A stretch of 64,000 bases of DNA, taken from the NCBI GenBank assembly GCA_013396915.1, contig VWZL01002842.1, positions 62,001-126,000 of the forward strand, in the 5' to 3' direction. The position numbers and the translations under genes are program-made. The stretch comes from Stercorarius parasiticus (taxonomy: Eukaryota > Chordata > Aves > Charadriiformes > Stercorariidae). Positions 36,414 through 47,800 of this stretch are shown one piece after another; positions within the stretch are counted from its first letter, which is position 1; each line of letters starts with the position of its first letter. The notes beneath the pieces were generated by a model. The model worked only from the letters and a program-made list of their open reading frames with translations. It was not told where the DNA came from and searched no databases.

Positions 36414-38768
36414 AATAAGGAAGATGGTTCCTTCTTTCTCTTACAAAACATCTGGAAATATGCCTGGGAACTCTAAAATAATTACATATTTAGAATAATG
36501 AAACTCCTTAAGCCAAATGATCACTTTTACTTGCAATTCAATTTGAGCCAGATATTTCAGAAAACCTGGGCCAGACGGTAAATCACACCATTATGCTGAG
36601 ATCCCAGTATAATGGAAAAAATATTTAAAATAAATAAATAATAATCTGTTATTATGTATAACCTTCTGTTATACAAGCTGAAAGTTTTGTCTAGGAGATG
36701 CAGATTTGGGTAGATGGTTTTTCTTCCTTCATACTCACTCCACAGGGCAAAAATGCTGATCGCAGACCAGCTGTAGTTTTAATACTGTTATTGAACATTT
36801 AGACCATGAACTATTTTAAAATACTTCTTTGAAAGCAGAGAGAAAGACACAGAACAGTTACACAATAGGCATGGAGGAAGGCTACTCATATTTAATCATC
36901 TGTTCCTCAGGTTCTTAGCACCAATAAAGAATCCACAGAAATCACCTACACTCCCAGAAGTACAATATCTTTCTGGGGAAAGTATTTGCACAGAGGAACG
37001 CTTTGAAAAATGTCATCTGAATACAAAGCATTGGGAAGAGACTAGGTACAGAATTTCTAGTGGCTAAGTTGTGCTTGGGGACTTGGCTACGACAGTGCTG
37101 AGTGCAGTGCTTCAGGTAAGTGTCTGTCAGCATTCAGCTAGTAAAGCCCTATTTTCAGGAATTTCTCTCTTTAGAACTTATGAATTAATTTTGATACAAA
37201 AGTGCTCCTGACACAAATAGTCTCTCATTATAGGAAATATTTTTATTTCTTTTTAATTTTGTATGGCTCTGAATGATGGTTGTCATTTGCAAATTATAGA
37301 AGTTCAACAAAATATGGCAAAGTGAGTAAACATAAGAACTTTATGGTAAACACTGAGTATTTGAAATGTCTGCATTGCTTTCAATTAAAAAAAAAAAGAA
37401 ATTTTTTTTCAAAGTACTCTAAGAATTAAAAATCAGCTCTATGAGCTCAAGATAAGCTCATCAGGTCAGGCTATCCCCTTTGTGAGCACTTCTATCTGAT
37501 TTCATATCATTAGAAATTTTTCAGTTGGAGAGGTAATGTGGAAGTCTGGCTAATAAGTAGTAATTTCAGTTGAGGAGAATTTCAATCTGCACATAGGTCT
37601 GCAGCCAAAAGGATTCCATTTTGGCCATTTAGTCTGATGTTGTGCATAATGCAGGACAGTGAATTTCACCAGCTTCACTCTGTATTAAAATATTCACACA
37701 TATTCCAGATGTGTCATCTAAAAATATTCTTGGGAAAGTATAATTATTTAGGTCTGTGTGTCTTCATTTTCCTGTTTACAATTTCTTTTCATGCCAGACA
37801 AAAATTTGAATGAGATTGACTAACTCTCCCTAACATACTATTTTGGGTATTACAGTTCAAGTGTAAAACAATATGCACTTTAAAATACCACACAGTGGTC
37901 TTTGAAAAAGTCAAAATACAATGCATCTGTAACACTTTTTTCTTGAATTTTCTATGCACCAGATTTTAAAAGTTCTATTTTACTGATGCATTTTAAAAGA
38001 ATGATAAGGTTGCAATTCACTGAATATAGAAGGGAAAGATTATTTTTTTTTACATTCAGAATTAAATCTGTCCTTAAAGTCCTGATTTTGTAACAATGCT
38101 TAATCATACTTTCTTAGGAATTTGATTGATATAAAGTGTGCATTAGTTATCCACTGACTATTTATAAATCAGACCACCTGTGTGGAGAAAACTGTTGTAA
38201 CATCTCCTTTATTTATGCTTTCACAGTCCATAGGCAGAGAAAGCCACTAAAAATAGTTAGCATCTGGAGGGCTCATCACTGTGACAATGAAAGGATTAAA
38301 CAGTAAGATATCTCCCTGCTTTCAGTAATGCCTAGCAATACAGAGGATCTGTTTTGTTCTTTATGTGTTCAAGCATTATGAATGCCACACCTTCCTTTTC
38401 TTTTGTCCTTGAATAGTGACTATATTGTTACTAAATTTGTCACAGATAATGTTTTATGGGAAGCAAAAACAATCACTGAGAATGCAGAAAACTTATACAA
38501 CTTGCTTAAAATAGTCAGTCTCCCAGACACGATTTTTTTTCCAAGAAAATTTTTTTTAAAGCCATTTAGTACACAATTCTTTTCTATCATATTTTTAAGA
38601 TTTTTTTTATAAACCAAAAATTGTAACAGTGATGTAATTTTTGATTATGTTGAAAATAATTGTGAGATCTTTTGTTTGCTTTTGCTTACAAGAACTTTCT
38701 GCTTGATAGTAGTATATATAAACCAATGTTTGTAGAAGTTTACATAGTCTTGGCTGATATCATATAAT
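36414..38768. other. Unassigned AT-rich non-coding DNA
   Basis: No gene was recognised. A strong donor-like CAGGTAAGTG occurs at about 37111-37120, but the sequence before it has stops in all three frames from the nearest plausible acceptors. Confidence 0.5.
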
Positions 38769-38830
38769 CACAGAATCATAGAATTGCCTAGGTTGGAAGG
38801 GACCTTTCAGATCATGTAGTCCAACCAAAA
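38769..38830 (-). repeat. CR1 3'-end fragment
   Basis: The tail and 3' block only: CACAGAATCATAGAATTGCC, TAGGTTGGAAGGGACCTTTC, AGATCATGTAGTCCAACC. About 60 bases of minus-strand CR1 remain. Confidence 0.9.
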
Positions 38831-39454
38831 TCTCAATTCCTTACATTTTAATACGAAATTCAATGTTAAGACTGAACAAAGGAATAGGTTCCCATGGAAA
38901 AGACTGACATTACTCAAGCAAAAAGCATTATATTATTTGCAGTATTTTCATCTGCCTTTAATCTCCACCGAAGAAATATTATACTATAAATCAGATCCAG
39001 ACTAAGTAGTTTAAAGAGACACTTGGAGAAAGGAAAGACTACAGCACGGGATGATTGGATCAAGTGGCAGGTGCACATTTCAGTGACAATATTAGCACAT
39101 ATTTGGCTAAATTGTCAGGCTATTGAAATAATCTTTTGTTACACATAAATCTGAGGATTTTCAGTGGTTTTGCTCAAATGGATTAGCATCTTCTGGTAGG
39201 ATTGTGTTCTGCTGCCCATTTGGTGGAACCAGCAAATCAGTGTAAGATGCTGGAAGGCAGAGGGTCCTGCCCAGGTCGCTGTCAGCAACCCTGCTGGCTC
39301 CATTCACTTGTTAACATTCCTACACTGAGGTCTTCTCCAGAAACAGTCCTCTCCAGTAGCTAACAGCGTTAGCCTTTTTCCCCATGCACTCTGTCTATAT
39401 AGCAGGGAACACAGCCACACAGAAAATGCTCCACTCTGTTTCCATAGAGGAAAC
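38831..39454. other. Unassigned DNA between two CR1 copies
   Basis: No feature could be identified. The last 250 bases are richer in G and C and might hold diverged 5' sequence of the following CR1, but no match was seen. Confidence 0.45.
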
Positions 39455-40587
39455 ATAGAGGTTTTTGACACCATTTCCCATAGCATTCTCCTGGAGAAAC
39501 TCGCTGCATTTGGCTTGAATGGGTGTATGAATCACTGGGTAAAAAACTGGCTGGATTGCCAGGCCCAAAAAGTTGTGGTGAATGGAGCGAAATCCAGTTG
39601 GCGGCCAGTCACAAGTGGTGTTCCCCAGGGCTCAGTATTGGGGTCAGTTCTGTTTAATGTCTTTATCACCAATCTGGACAAGGGGATAAAATGCACCCTC
39701 AGTACCTTTGCAGATGACACCAAGTTGGGTGGGAGTGTTGATCTGCTTGAGGGTAGGAAGGCTCTACACAGCGATGTGGACAGGCTGGGTCAATGGGCTA
39801 AGGCCAACGGTATGAGATTCAACAAGGCCGAGTGCCGGGTCCTGCACTTGGGTCACAACAACCCCATGCAACACTACAGGCTTGGAAAGAATGGTTTGAG
39901 AGCTGCCTGGCAGAAAAGGACCTGGGGGTATTGTTGGACTGACCCCTGAATACGAGCCGTCAGTGTGCCCAGGTGGCCAAGAAGGCCAACAGCATCCTGG
40001 CCTGTATCAGAAATAGTGTGGCCAACAGGACTAGGGAAGTGAACGTCCCCTTGTACTAGGCACTGGTGAGGCTGCACTTCAAATACCATGATCAGTTTTG
40101 GGCCCCTCACTACAACGCATTGAGGTGCTAGAGCACCTCAGGGCAACAAAGCTGGTGAGGGGTCTCGGGCACAAGTCTTATGAGGAGCGGCTGAGGGAAC
40201 TGGGGTTGTTTAGCCTGGAGAAAAGAGGCTGAGGGGAGACCTTATTGCTCTCTACAGCTACCTGAAGGGAGGTTGTAGAGAGGTGGGGGTCGGTCTCTTC
40301 TCCCAAATAACAGGCAATAGGACAAGAGGAAACTGCCTCAAGTTGCACCAGGGGATGTTTAGACTGGATATGAGGAGAAATTTCTTCACTGAAAGGGTTG
40401 TCAACATTGGAACAGGCTGCCCAAGGAAGTGTCTGAGTCACCATCCCCAGAGGTATTTAAAATATGTGTAGATGTGGTGCTGAGGGACATGGTTTAGTGG
40501 TAGGTAGCTTGGCAGTGTTAGGTTAATGGTTGGACTTGATGATCTTAAAGGTCTTTTCCAACCAAAATGGTTCTATGATTCTATGAA
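39455..40587 (+). repeat. CR1 LINE, longest copy in the window, with reverse transcriptase segment and tail
   Basis: A plus-strand CR1 of about 1.13 kb. It starts in the reverse transcriptase around motif A (GTTTTTGACACCATTTCCCA = VFDTISH) and runs through the polymerase C-terminus (CTTATGAGGAGCGGCTGAGG, CTTATTGCTCTCTACAGCTA) to the 3' block (GGTTGGACTTGATGATCTTA) and the tail GGTTCTATGATTCTATGAA. It is truncated at the 5' end, as is typical of CR1, and carries frameshifts, so it cannot encode an active enzyme. It shares long stretches with the opposite-strand copy at 26.1-26.9 kb and the shorter one at 3.6 kb. Confidence 0.96.
39461..39949 (+). pseudogene. CR1 ORF2 reverse transcriptase remnant
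   Basis: The open part of the reverse transcriptase of the enclosing CR1. In normal elements this enzyme copies the element's RNA at a nicked target site. Visible in order are [20 protein letters not shown] (motif A region), [15 protein letters not shown] (39617-39634 covers GVPQGS), and the catalytic FADD box at 39707-39718 followed by TKLGG. Then comes the [20 protein letters not shown] segment shared with the 26.1 kb copy. The frame is lost at about 39890-39900 (the AAWQKRTW reading replaces the expected SCLAEKDLG), and again near 40220, where KRG is followed by a stop in place of KRRLRGD. The endonuclease and ORF1 are absent. There is no methionine start of its own; the ATG at 39515 is internal. 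Confidence 0.93.
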
Positions 40588-41775
40588 AAGAGTTATGCAT
40601 CCCTGAAATTCCTAGCATGTTTTATATATGCAATGGATAATTTACAACCTAAAATAAAAACCTGGCCATCCACTTAAGAGAAAGGCCTTGACTAGCCCCT
40701 TTTCCTGTTTCAAAGCTGTGTAATCCCAATACAGCCACCTGCTGTAAGGCTGACACTGAGAACAGTGAAAGGGGATGCTTGGGTTTCATTTCCTCAATAG
40801 AACTTGAACCGGAGATATTTTGGGGTAAGGAAGCGGGAAGAGAGACCCATTGACAAGTTCTTAGGAAGACTTCATAGAGAATAGCTTTTAGAAGGATGTC
40901 TGGTTTTCCTCCTCCTATCCCCAGACTTTTCTGGAGAAAGATGTTTACTCACTGCATACTGTCAGCAGACAAGTGTCTCAAAGGTCTCTTTTTCTTTTGG
41001 AGGATTGTGTTCTCAGACTCCTCCATTGAAAGTTGGCTAGGAACATAGATGCAATCCAGGAGCAGCTGGATGCAGGGTCTCTCCTTCACATATATTTGAA
41101 GAACTAAAACCAGCATGGAAGTCCTTCATAATGACTGACTACTGTATTGCTGTTCCCAGATGCTTTCTCACTTTCCTCCCATATGGTCATCTGGAGGACA
41201 AAGTTCACAGCAATATATACAGATTAGTGGACCACAGTCATTCACAGGCAGATTGTATTCTAGAAAAATGGGTTGGAGATAATCCCCAGAGAATGCCCTG
41301 GCAGCTACTGGCATGTCCCCCCAGTGTCAGCAGGAACATCCTAGGGCTGGTTCTAACAACCTGCCTGTCTCTTCTAAAGCCCACAGTTGCTACTCCAGCA
41401 GGAGAGGGCTGAGATGGGTGCACTCAACAGGAGGAATGAAGGGAGACTTGTGCTGTGTGAAGGACACTGCACCCAGTAGTGTGTTGGTATCACACTGTGT
41501 GGTCCAAACTCTGTGCCTGTACCATACTCAGAAGAACAAGTGAAACAAAAACTTTTTGCAGCTTCAGACACCCTTCCAGAAAGTGGATGAGGTCTTGGGG
41601 TGCTGCCTGGGGGCTGGGGGATCTGTGAAACTTACACAATTAAGGACTATTTTCAGACAGTTGCTACAGAGATATTCCCGTGTCCCCTGTTCTAAGCCTC
41701 AATGGCTCTGAGCAGCGTCACCTGTGGCTTCTACCCATGCCTTCTTGGCCATGGACCCAAGATGCCATTTCAGGG
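40588..41775. other. Unassigned DNA, richer in G and C than most of the window
   Basis: No gene or named repeat was recognised. Overlapping frames of 60-93 codons on both strands (41131-41571) reflect the lower stop density of this composition and show no known motif. Confidence 0.5.
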
Positions 41776-41897
41776 CTCTTGATGAAGCCCTGAGCAGCCT
41801 GATCTAGTTGAAGATGTCCCTGCTTACTGCAGGGGGGTTGGACTAGATGACCTTTAAAGGTCCCTTCCAACCCAACACATTCTATGATTCTATGATT
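41776..41897 (+). repeat. CR1 3'-end fragment
   Basis: A plus-strand CR1 end: GATGAAGCCCTGAGCAGCCT, GATCTAGTTGAAGATGTCCC, then GGGGGGTTGGACTAGATGAC, CTTTAAAGGTCCCTTCCAAC and the tail ATTCTATGATTCTATGATTT. The 3' block is almost consensus. The 'CCTGATCTAGTTG...TGTCCCTGC' wording differs from the 39.5 kb copy, so it is another, perhaps younger, subfamily. Confidence 0.93.
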
Positions 41898-44800
41898 TCA
41901 GCTCATTTTGGCACACCTGGGCCTTCCTTGAGTTATTCTGTGGATGTAATTATCTCCACTCCTGTCTCCTGGATGGCCTCAGAACAACATGGAAGGAAAC
42001 CTCTTTTCCAGTCCTGTATCTGTCCCCATTTCCTGTTGTTGTTCCTGACTGGTCTTCCTGGATGGACCTGGGTTGGATTCAACACCTCACTTTGCCTGGG
42101 GATCACTGGGCAGTCAACAGAAACTGTTCCTGTCACCAACCCAGGCCTGTTCAGGTGCTGCAGGACTGAACCCCACCAGCACAAGCATGGCCTGTACTAG
42201 AGTCACATTCAGTGCCCAGATAGACTTAGCAGCAACCCCTGGGAGAATTCATCTCACCTCTCAACATTCTGTAAGCCTGCTCCCAAACTCAGATCTGTGT
42301 TTCTTGACAGCTTTCTTGGCAAAGCAAGGAGATACCAACTTGATTCAGTGTCCAGGGCTGTGTTGGAGTTTGATAACTCTTCTCCTGCTACACATGCTGA
42401 ACAGCTCTGCTGCTCCCTAATTCCCTGCTGACTGTAGAAACTGCTGGAGCATGACCAGAGTCTACTGAACATGTCCTGAGACTGTGTGGAGGAGGATGAT
42501 GCAGGAGCATGATATGACTCATCCGTGAGCCTGAAGGAAAGAGAGGGCACACAAGAGGAAGGCACACCACAAGGGAGGAAAGAGGTGATACGACTACCAC
42601 TTAAGCTTACATGACATTCCTAGACTTATAGTTTTATTGACTGATTAGAAACTTAGAGTCTGTCTTTTCAGCAGTTTAGTTCATCTGCTTATTCTGCTGA
42701 ACTATTTTTGGAGAATTTCCTTTGTCATTTAACTTACATTAGCTTTTGAATGCATTCATTCATTCATTCTGCTCCAATTCTGCCTTTTTAGTTGTGTAAG
42801 AATTTCCATCTTTTCATGCCCAATTTCTAGTTTGTGTAACTTTAGTCTTGGTCTCCTTACACTGTTTGTAGATTTTGATGGTACTAGTTCAGTAGTATAC
42901 CTGTTTTAATGTCTCCATTGCTGCCTTTCCTTGAAGTGTGACCTCATTTGCAAATTTTGCCTTAAGCCTTTAAAAAGTATGCATCAGTGGTAAAATAAAA
43001 ATAAACCCAACTTGGATATAGTTCCCAAGATCAAATGCTTTTAAGTATACAAGAAGTTATTTTGACATTTAGTGCGTAAGAGAAGATCTAAGTAAATAAC
43101 TCAGGTTTTTTTCTTAAGACGCAGGCTTTTTTCACCGTATAGTGATTTTTTTTTTTTTTTACTTTATGATCCAGTCATTCTAATCCTTCACCCTATACAC
43201 ATTCTAATTTCCTTCAGAGCTCCCATTTGGAGTCCCTTGAAAGGGAAAGGCCTAATTGTCCTGAGAAGATAGCTTGCTTCAGGACTGACTGTATTGCCAG
43301 AAATAGGTATAATTTGCACCAGGTTTTGCTTTCTCCATCCTGAACAATCGCTGAAACATATGCCAGTGACTTCACAGCTTCTAATCTCTATATAAAATCA
43401 CAAATCCCTGGTGTCAGGCTGAAAAACAAATTTCTGGTTGTCTGCGGAGAAGTCCTGTCATTATTCAGCTACCATTTTCTGGAAGAGGACTATCTGAAAA
43501 CAAAAAGAGTTTCAGGGCCCCGAGAGCTATCATATGCTTTAAACTGTCTCATATCCAGGCTCTACTCCCCTAGAAGGATTCCCCTCTCTACTAATTCCCA
43601 AGAAATTACAGCTATACTAAGGTATGCATCTCAAAAAAATACCTAGGAAACATACACGGAAGGTCAGGGATGTGAATTATTGTTCTCATGTTGTCTGGTA
43701 TACATTCATAAGCTTTTTGGTACAGGCTTCTTGCAAAGCTTTCTCTGCTGCACTGCCTGTGGGATCTGAGTCCAACCTTCCTTCTCTTCACCTAAAAGAA
43801 GAAAAAGCTGAGTGGTGGTGTCTGCCAAGGTGACTGTTATCTCCCCTTCTCCTGCCAAGTGCTAATGCTTCAACAGAGAACAGGAGTGTGCTGGAGGGGA
43901 TGGTCTTGGTCTGTTGATACTTAATTAGGTTCAAGAAGAACATTTATGCTTAAAGGACAGTGAGTGGGCAGGATAAGAACTCGGTAGCTTAAAATGAAAA
44001 GAAAGTTCAGACAATGACTCCACAGTGTATCCCCTCAGTTCCCATGACTAATCATGCATGAAAAGCTAGCGTCTTTAATATTTTCACATGCCTCTTCACT
44101 GACAGTGGTACAGCTCAACTTGCCATGCCCCACTGGAAGTAGTTTAAAAGCCAAAATTAGTGCCTCCCAACCAAAAGAAAAGTGCAAATTTATGGTGCCT
44201 TTAACTTACAAGTCTACTCAGTGTTACTTTAAATAGAGGTCACCTTTCATTCTTCTCTTCTCTTTGTTTTTCAACCCTCATTCTTTGTTTACTCAACTCT
44301 TTCTCTCTTGGATCAATATCTTCAGGCTAAAAACCTAAGCTGTGAAAGTTCAGCTGTTTCTCATCCATCTGTACTCCCGTTCTCTTTGAAGAGTTGCATT
44401 GTGACTAAAAACCTGTTTTGAAAATATATCTAAATCATAAAATTAACCAGACATAGCAGTTCCATTTCTTTATGCTTAAGTTAGTTAAGTAAATTAAGTT
44501 AGATGAGCCTTCCCCTTCAGTTAGAAGTAAGGAACATACATGGCTTATGTATTTTTAAGAAGAAACTCTTGAAATCATATAGGTTTTCTTTTTATTTTGG
44601 CTTCCCTCAAAACCACACTCCTGATCTGGAAAACAAAGAAATCATCTTTTTTCCTCAGTCTTTCTTTTCATTTTTTTTTCCACATGTTATGTTGAGACTT
44701 GTTATTACATTACTCACTTTTTTTGTTACAAGCCTGGAGACTGATATCTTACTTTTGTTAGAAACTACTTTCCCCCAGTCAGTCGACCAGAGCCAATCAA

Positions 44801-47800
44801 GTCAACAGTCAGCTTTTTTGGACTATGGGAGCATGAAGGGGAAAGGAGTTTTTTGCTGTTCAGGGACAGATACGTGGTAGCCAAACAGAAGCAGCAGTAT
44901 TTGTGCGTTGCTGAATTGGAACCGTATATTTGCATGAAGCCTGTATGTTGATATGAATTCTGCAAGGCCAGCTTTCCTAGGATGAGGTCAAACTGCTGCA
45001 GTTTCCAGGTTTAGTCTTTGAATTGCCTGACGGTTATCTCCAAACTTAAAGAAAGCACCTGTTTTGATCTTTAACTCTCCATTTTTAGTGACTTCAGATC
45101 AAAGATACTGTACTTGTGGGATGCACTGAGACACAAGACTTCGATGACATTTCATAACACTGAACACACTGAGGGATGCAGATCAATATACATCATCAAG
45201 CACCACAGTATTTATCACAGACATTCATCTACCCTGAAAGAAATTGAAATACTCTGCCAGAAAGGACTGTCTCTGAAATGAAAATCGGAGAGCAAAATAT
45301 TCTATCAAAAATTTTATTTTTTAAACCTCATAATCTGAATAAAAAATGCATTTCTAAGAAGACATCAGGAACTAGATTCTTTTCAGTCATATGCTTTTGA
45401 TATACTTTCAACATAATAGCTGAGCTAAGGCTTGAGGAACCAAAGGTTATCCCAGAAAGGAAGAGATACCGGCAACCAAAGAGAATCTCTGTGTTGCATT
45501 CTCATTTGCAAGGAGAAAAACTGTGCTTTTGTTTACAGTGAAGGAACGGAGACAAGCATGTCTACCTTCTTTACTGCTCTTCTCTTCCGTTTCTGTCAGT
45601 AATTCAGTCTTTGATGTGGTTCAGGTCAGATATCAACAGTGGATTATACATTTTTCTCAGTCTGTTTCTGGGTGCTTTACGATGTTATGGTTAGCTGACA
45701 GCTTAAGTCCTTTCCTGGATTATAACAGCATGATCTTTCTTCCTCTTGCCAGCACTTATCTGATCCCACTGTGGGGTGGTTCTAAAAGTAAGCTCAAATT
45801 GCAGTAAAACTAACTCAGCAAGAAAAATCACAGATCTGATGGCTCACCTCTGGGAACAGGTTCACTATAGAGATCTTGCACATGCCAGTACACGGCAACA
45901 GGTGGGTTTATAGCCCACACCTGGCAGACATGATGAGGAAATAACTGCAAGCAGACCTGCTTAATCAGTCCTTAATCAGCTTAAATTGTGGAAATATGTT
46001 ATTAAATATGTTTTACAGCTAAAATTAAGAAGGACAGTTTAATGTATCAGTGTTTTGGGGGATTAAGCTAATCTACAGGCTATGTTTCTTTTAACAGAAA
46101 GTGGAATGACTGGAATCCTAGGTGGATTGACCTGAAAAAAATTGTCAGTTACTTCATCATCTTAACAAGGAAATTAATTTAGTTCAGATTTCTCTTCCGT
46201 AAAAGACTGATTTTATACCTTTATTTTAAAAACAGCATCCACTCAAACAGTAAAATAATGAACTCTACGGTGAAATTGGGTCATAAATCTTGGGAATCTG
46301 AATGATTAAAAAAAAAATAAATTGAAAAACATTTCATTTTCTTAATGGGCTTAATTGGTAACATTCCACCTCAACCCAAGTGCAAACATTGCTTTCAGGA
46401 ATTTCAAAATTCACCTCTCTCTTCTAGATGGTAGTTTTGTATAAACCAGAATTGTTGATTACAGACCTTCTACAGCAAAGTAAAAAAATAATCACATGGG
46501 TAAATTGTTTCAAAGGACAGAAATTTATATGGGATATCTGTCTCTTAGGAAGGAAATTAGTACTGATCAGATGAAAATTCAAAGAATGAAGAATTTGCTT
46601 ACTTTTACCCAGTCTAGTTTATGGGAGTTTAGACCTATTATAATTTTGTATTGATTACGAAGCCTTTGCATAGGTTAATGATAAAGGTTAGACGTTCCTG
46701 AATAGTGAAAAGGATTTAAAAGATGGATTTCTTCATTTAAAACAGGTGTTATTGACAATGCTGCTTCCAGCACTCTAGAGCATTAAAGTTATAACAAACA
46801 GGAATTTAGAAGTTATTGCATGAGAAAGCAATAGGAATAGATCTAATGAAGGTTACTGTGGTTCTCTCTACCTCAGATGAAAAATACAGCTATGTTTTAG
46901 TCTTGGTATGCAAAATAAAACAGTCTTTTAGACTTCTAATATTTTGATACATGCTAAAATTGACCTACAATTAAATAAGTATACATTGACCATTTCAAAA
47001 AATAATGCTATCTCTTTCTGATTCTTAAGAATGTGAAATAAATTGAAATGTTTTGGTTTGTGACACCATTTGTTTGTGTTACATTAACTCATAAAAGCTT
47101 TGTTTTCTAAATGGAAATGCTGAGTTCATTAATGTGTAATGTGAAACAAATGCCACTGTCAACTTTGAAAGAAAACTTTCAAATACTAGACTAGAGACTT
47201 AATGTCTGCTGCTCTTGTAGTTAAAATGACTTGCCAGACTTATGCTAAGATCGTTGGTTACACTCTATTTCTCATATATACAGATTTCATAAAATAAGTG
47301 CAGTTAAACATGATATGTTGGATTCATTTCCTAATACATGGTTAACCATGCAGAATTCTCTTAGCTAATGCCATTAGGCAGACTTCATAATTGCTTTCTA
47401 ACAAATAACAGTAATACTATTCCTTTGTTTATAGGTGAGATTACTTGCGTCTTGATATTCCCCATGCATTTATAATTGCTATTTGTGTTGATTTGTGTAT
47501 TATTACAATGATCGCTAGAATATATAAAGTCAAAAAGGATGATTTTAGATCAAATTATTTCCTCCAAATAAGCACCAATTACCTATTCCAAAAACTTTCT
47601 TCATAACAGTATCTATGTTTAGTGCATAGACAGAGAGCAAAAGCTGATAACAGCTCAGTACGCTATGTTTCAAAGAGTTCTTACCTGCATCAGCTACAGC
47701 ATAATGCATTATATGGCCAGTGACATAGTTTTCCTTGGGAAAACTGATGAAAGCTCTGTCACTTAAGAATAGCGTGGATAAAGCACAAGAAAATTACTTT

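Noticed and set aside
36224..36451. A minus-strand frame with a Lys/Glu/Arg repeat.
   Set aside because: It is the translation of the (CTTT)12 microsatellite.
37000..37113. Possible exon before the strong donor CAGGTAAGTG at about 37111.
   Set aside because: Stops occur in all three frames from the nearest plausible acceptors, so there is no coding support. A non-coding exon cannot be judged from sequence alone.
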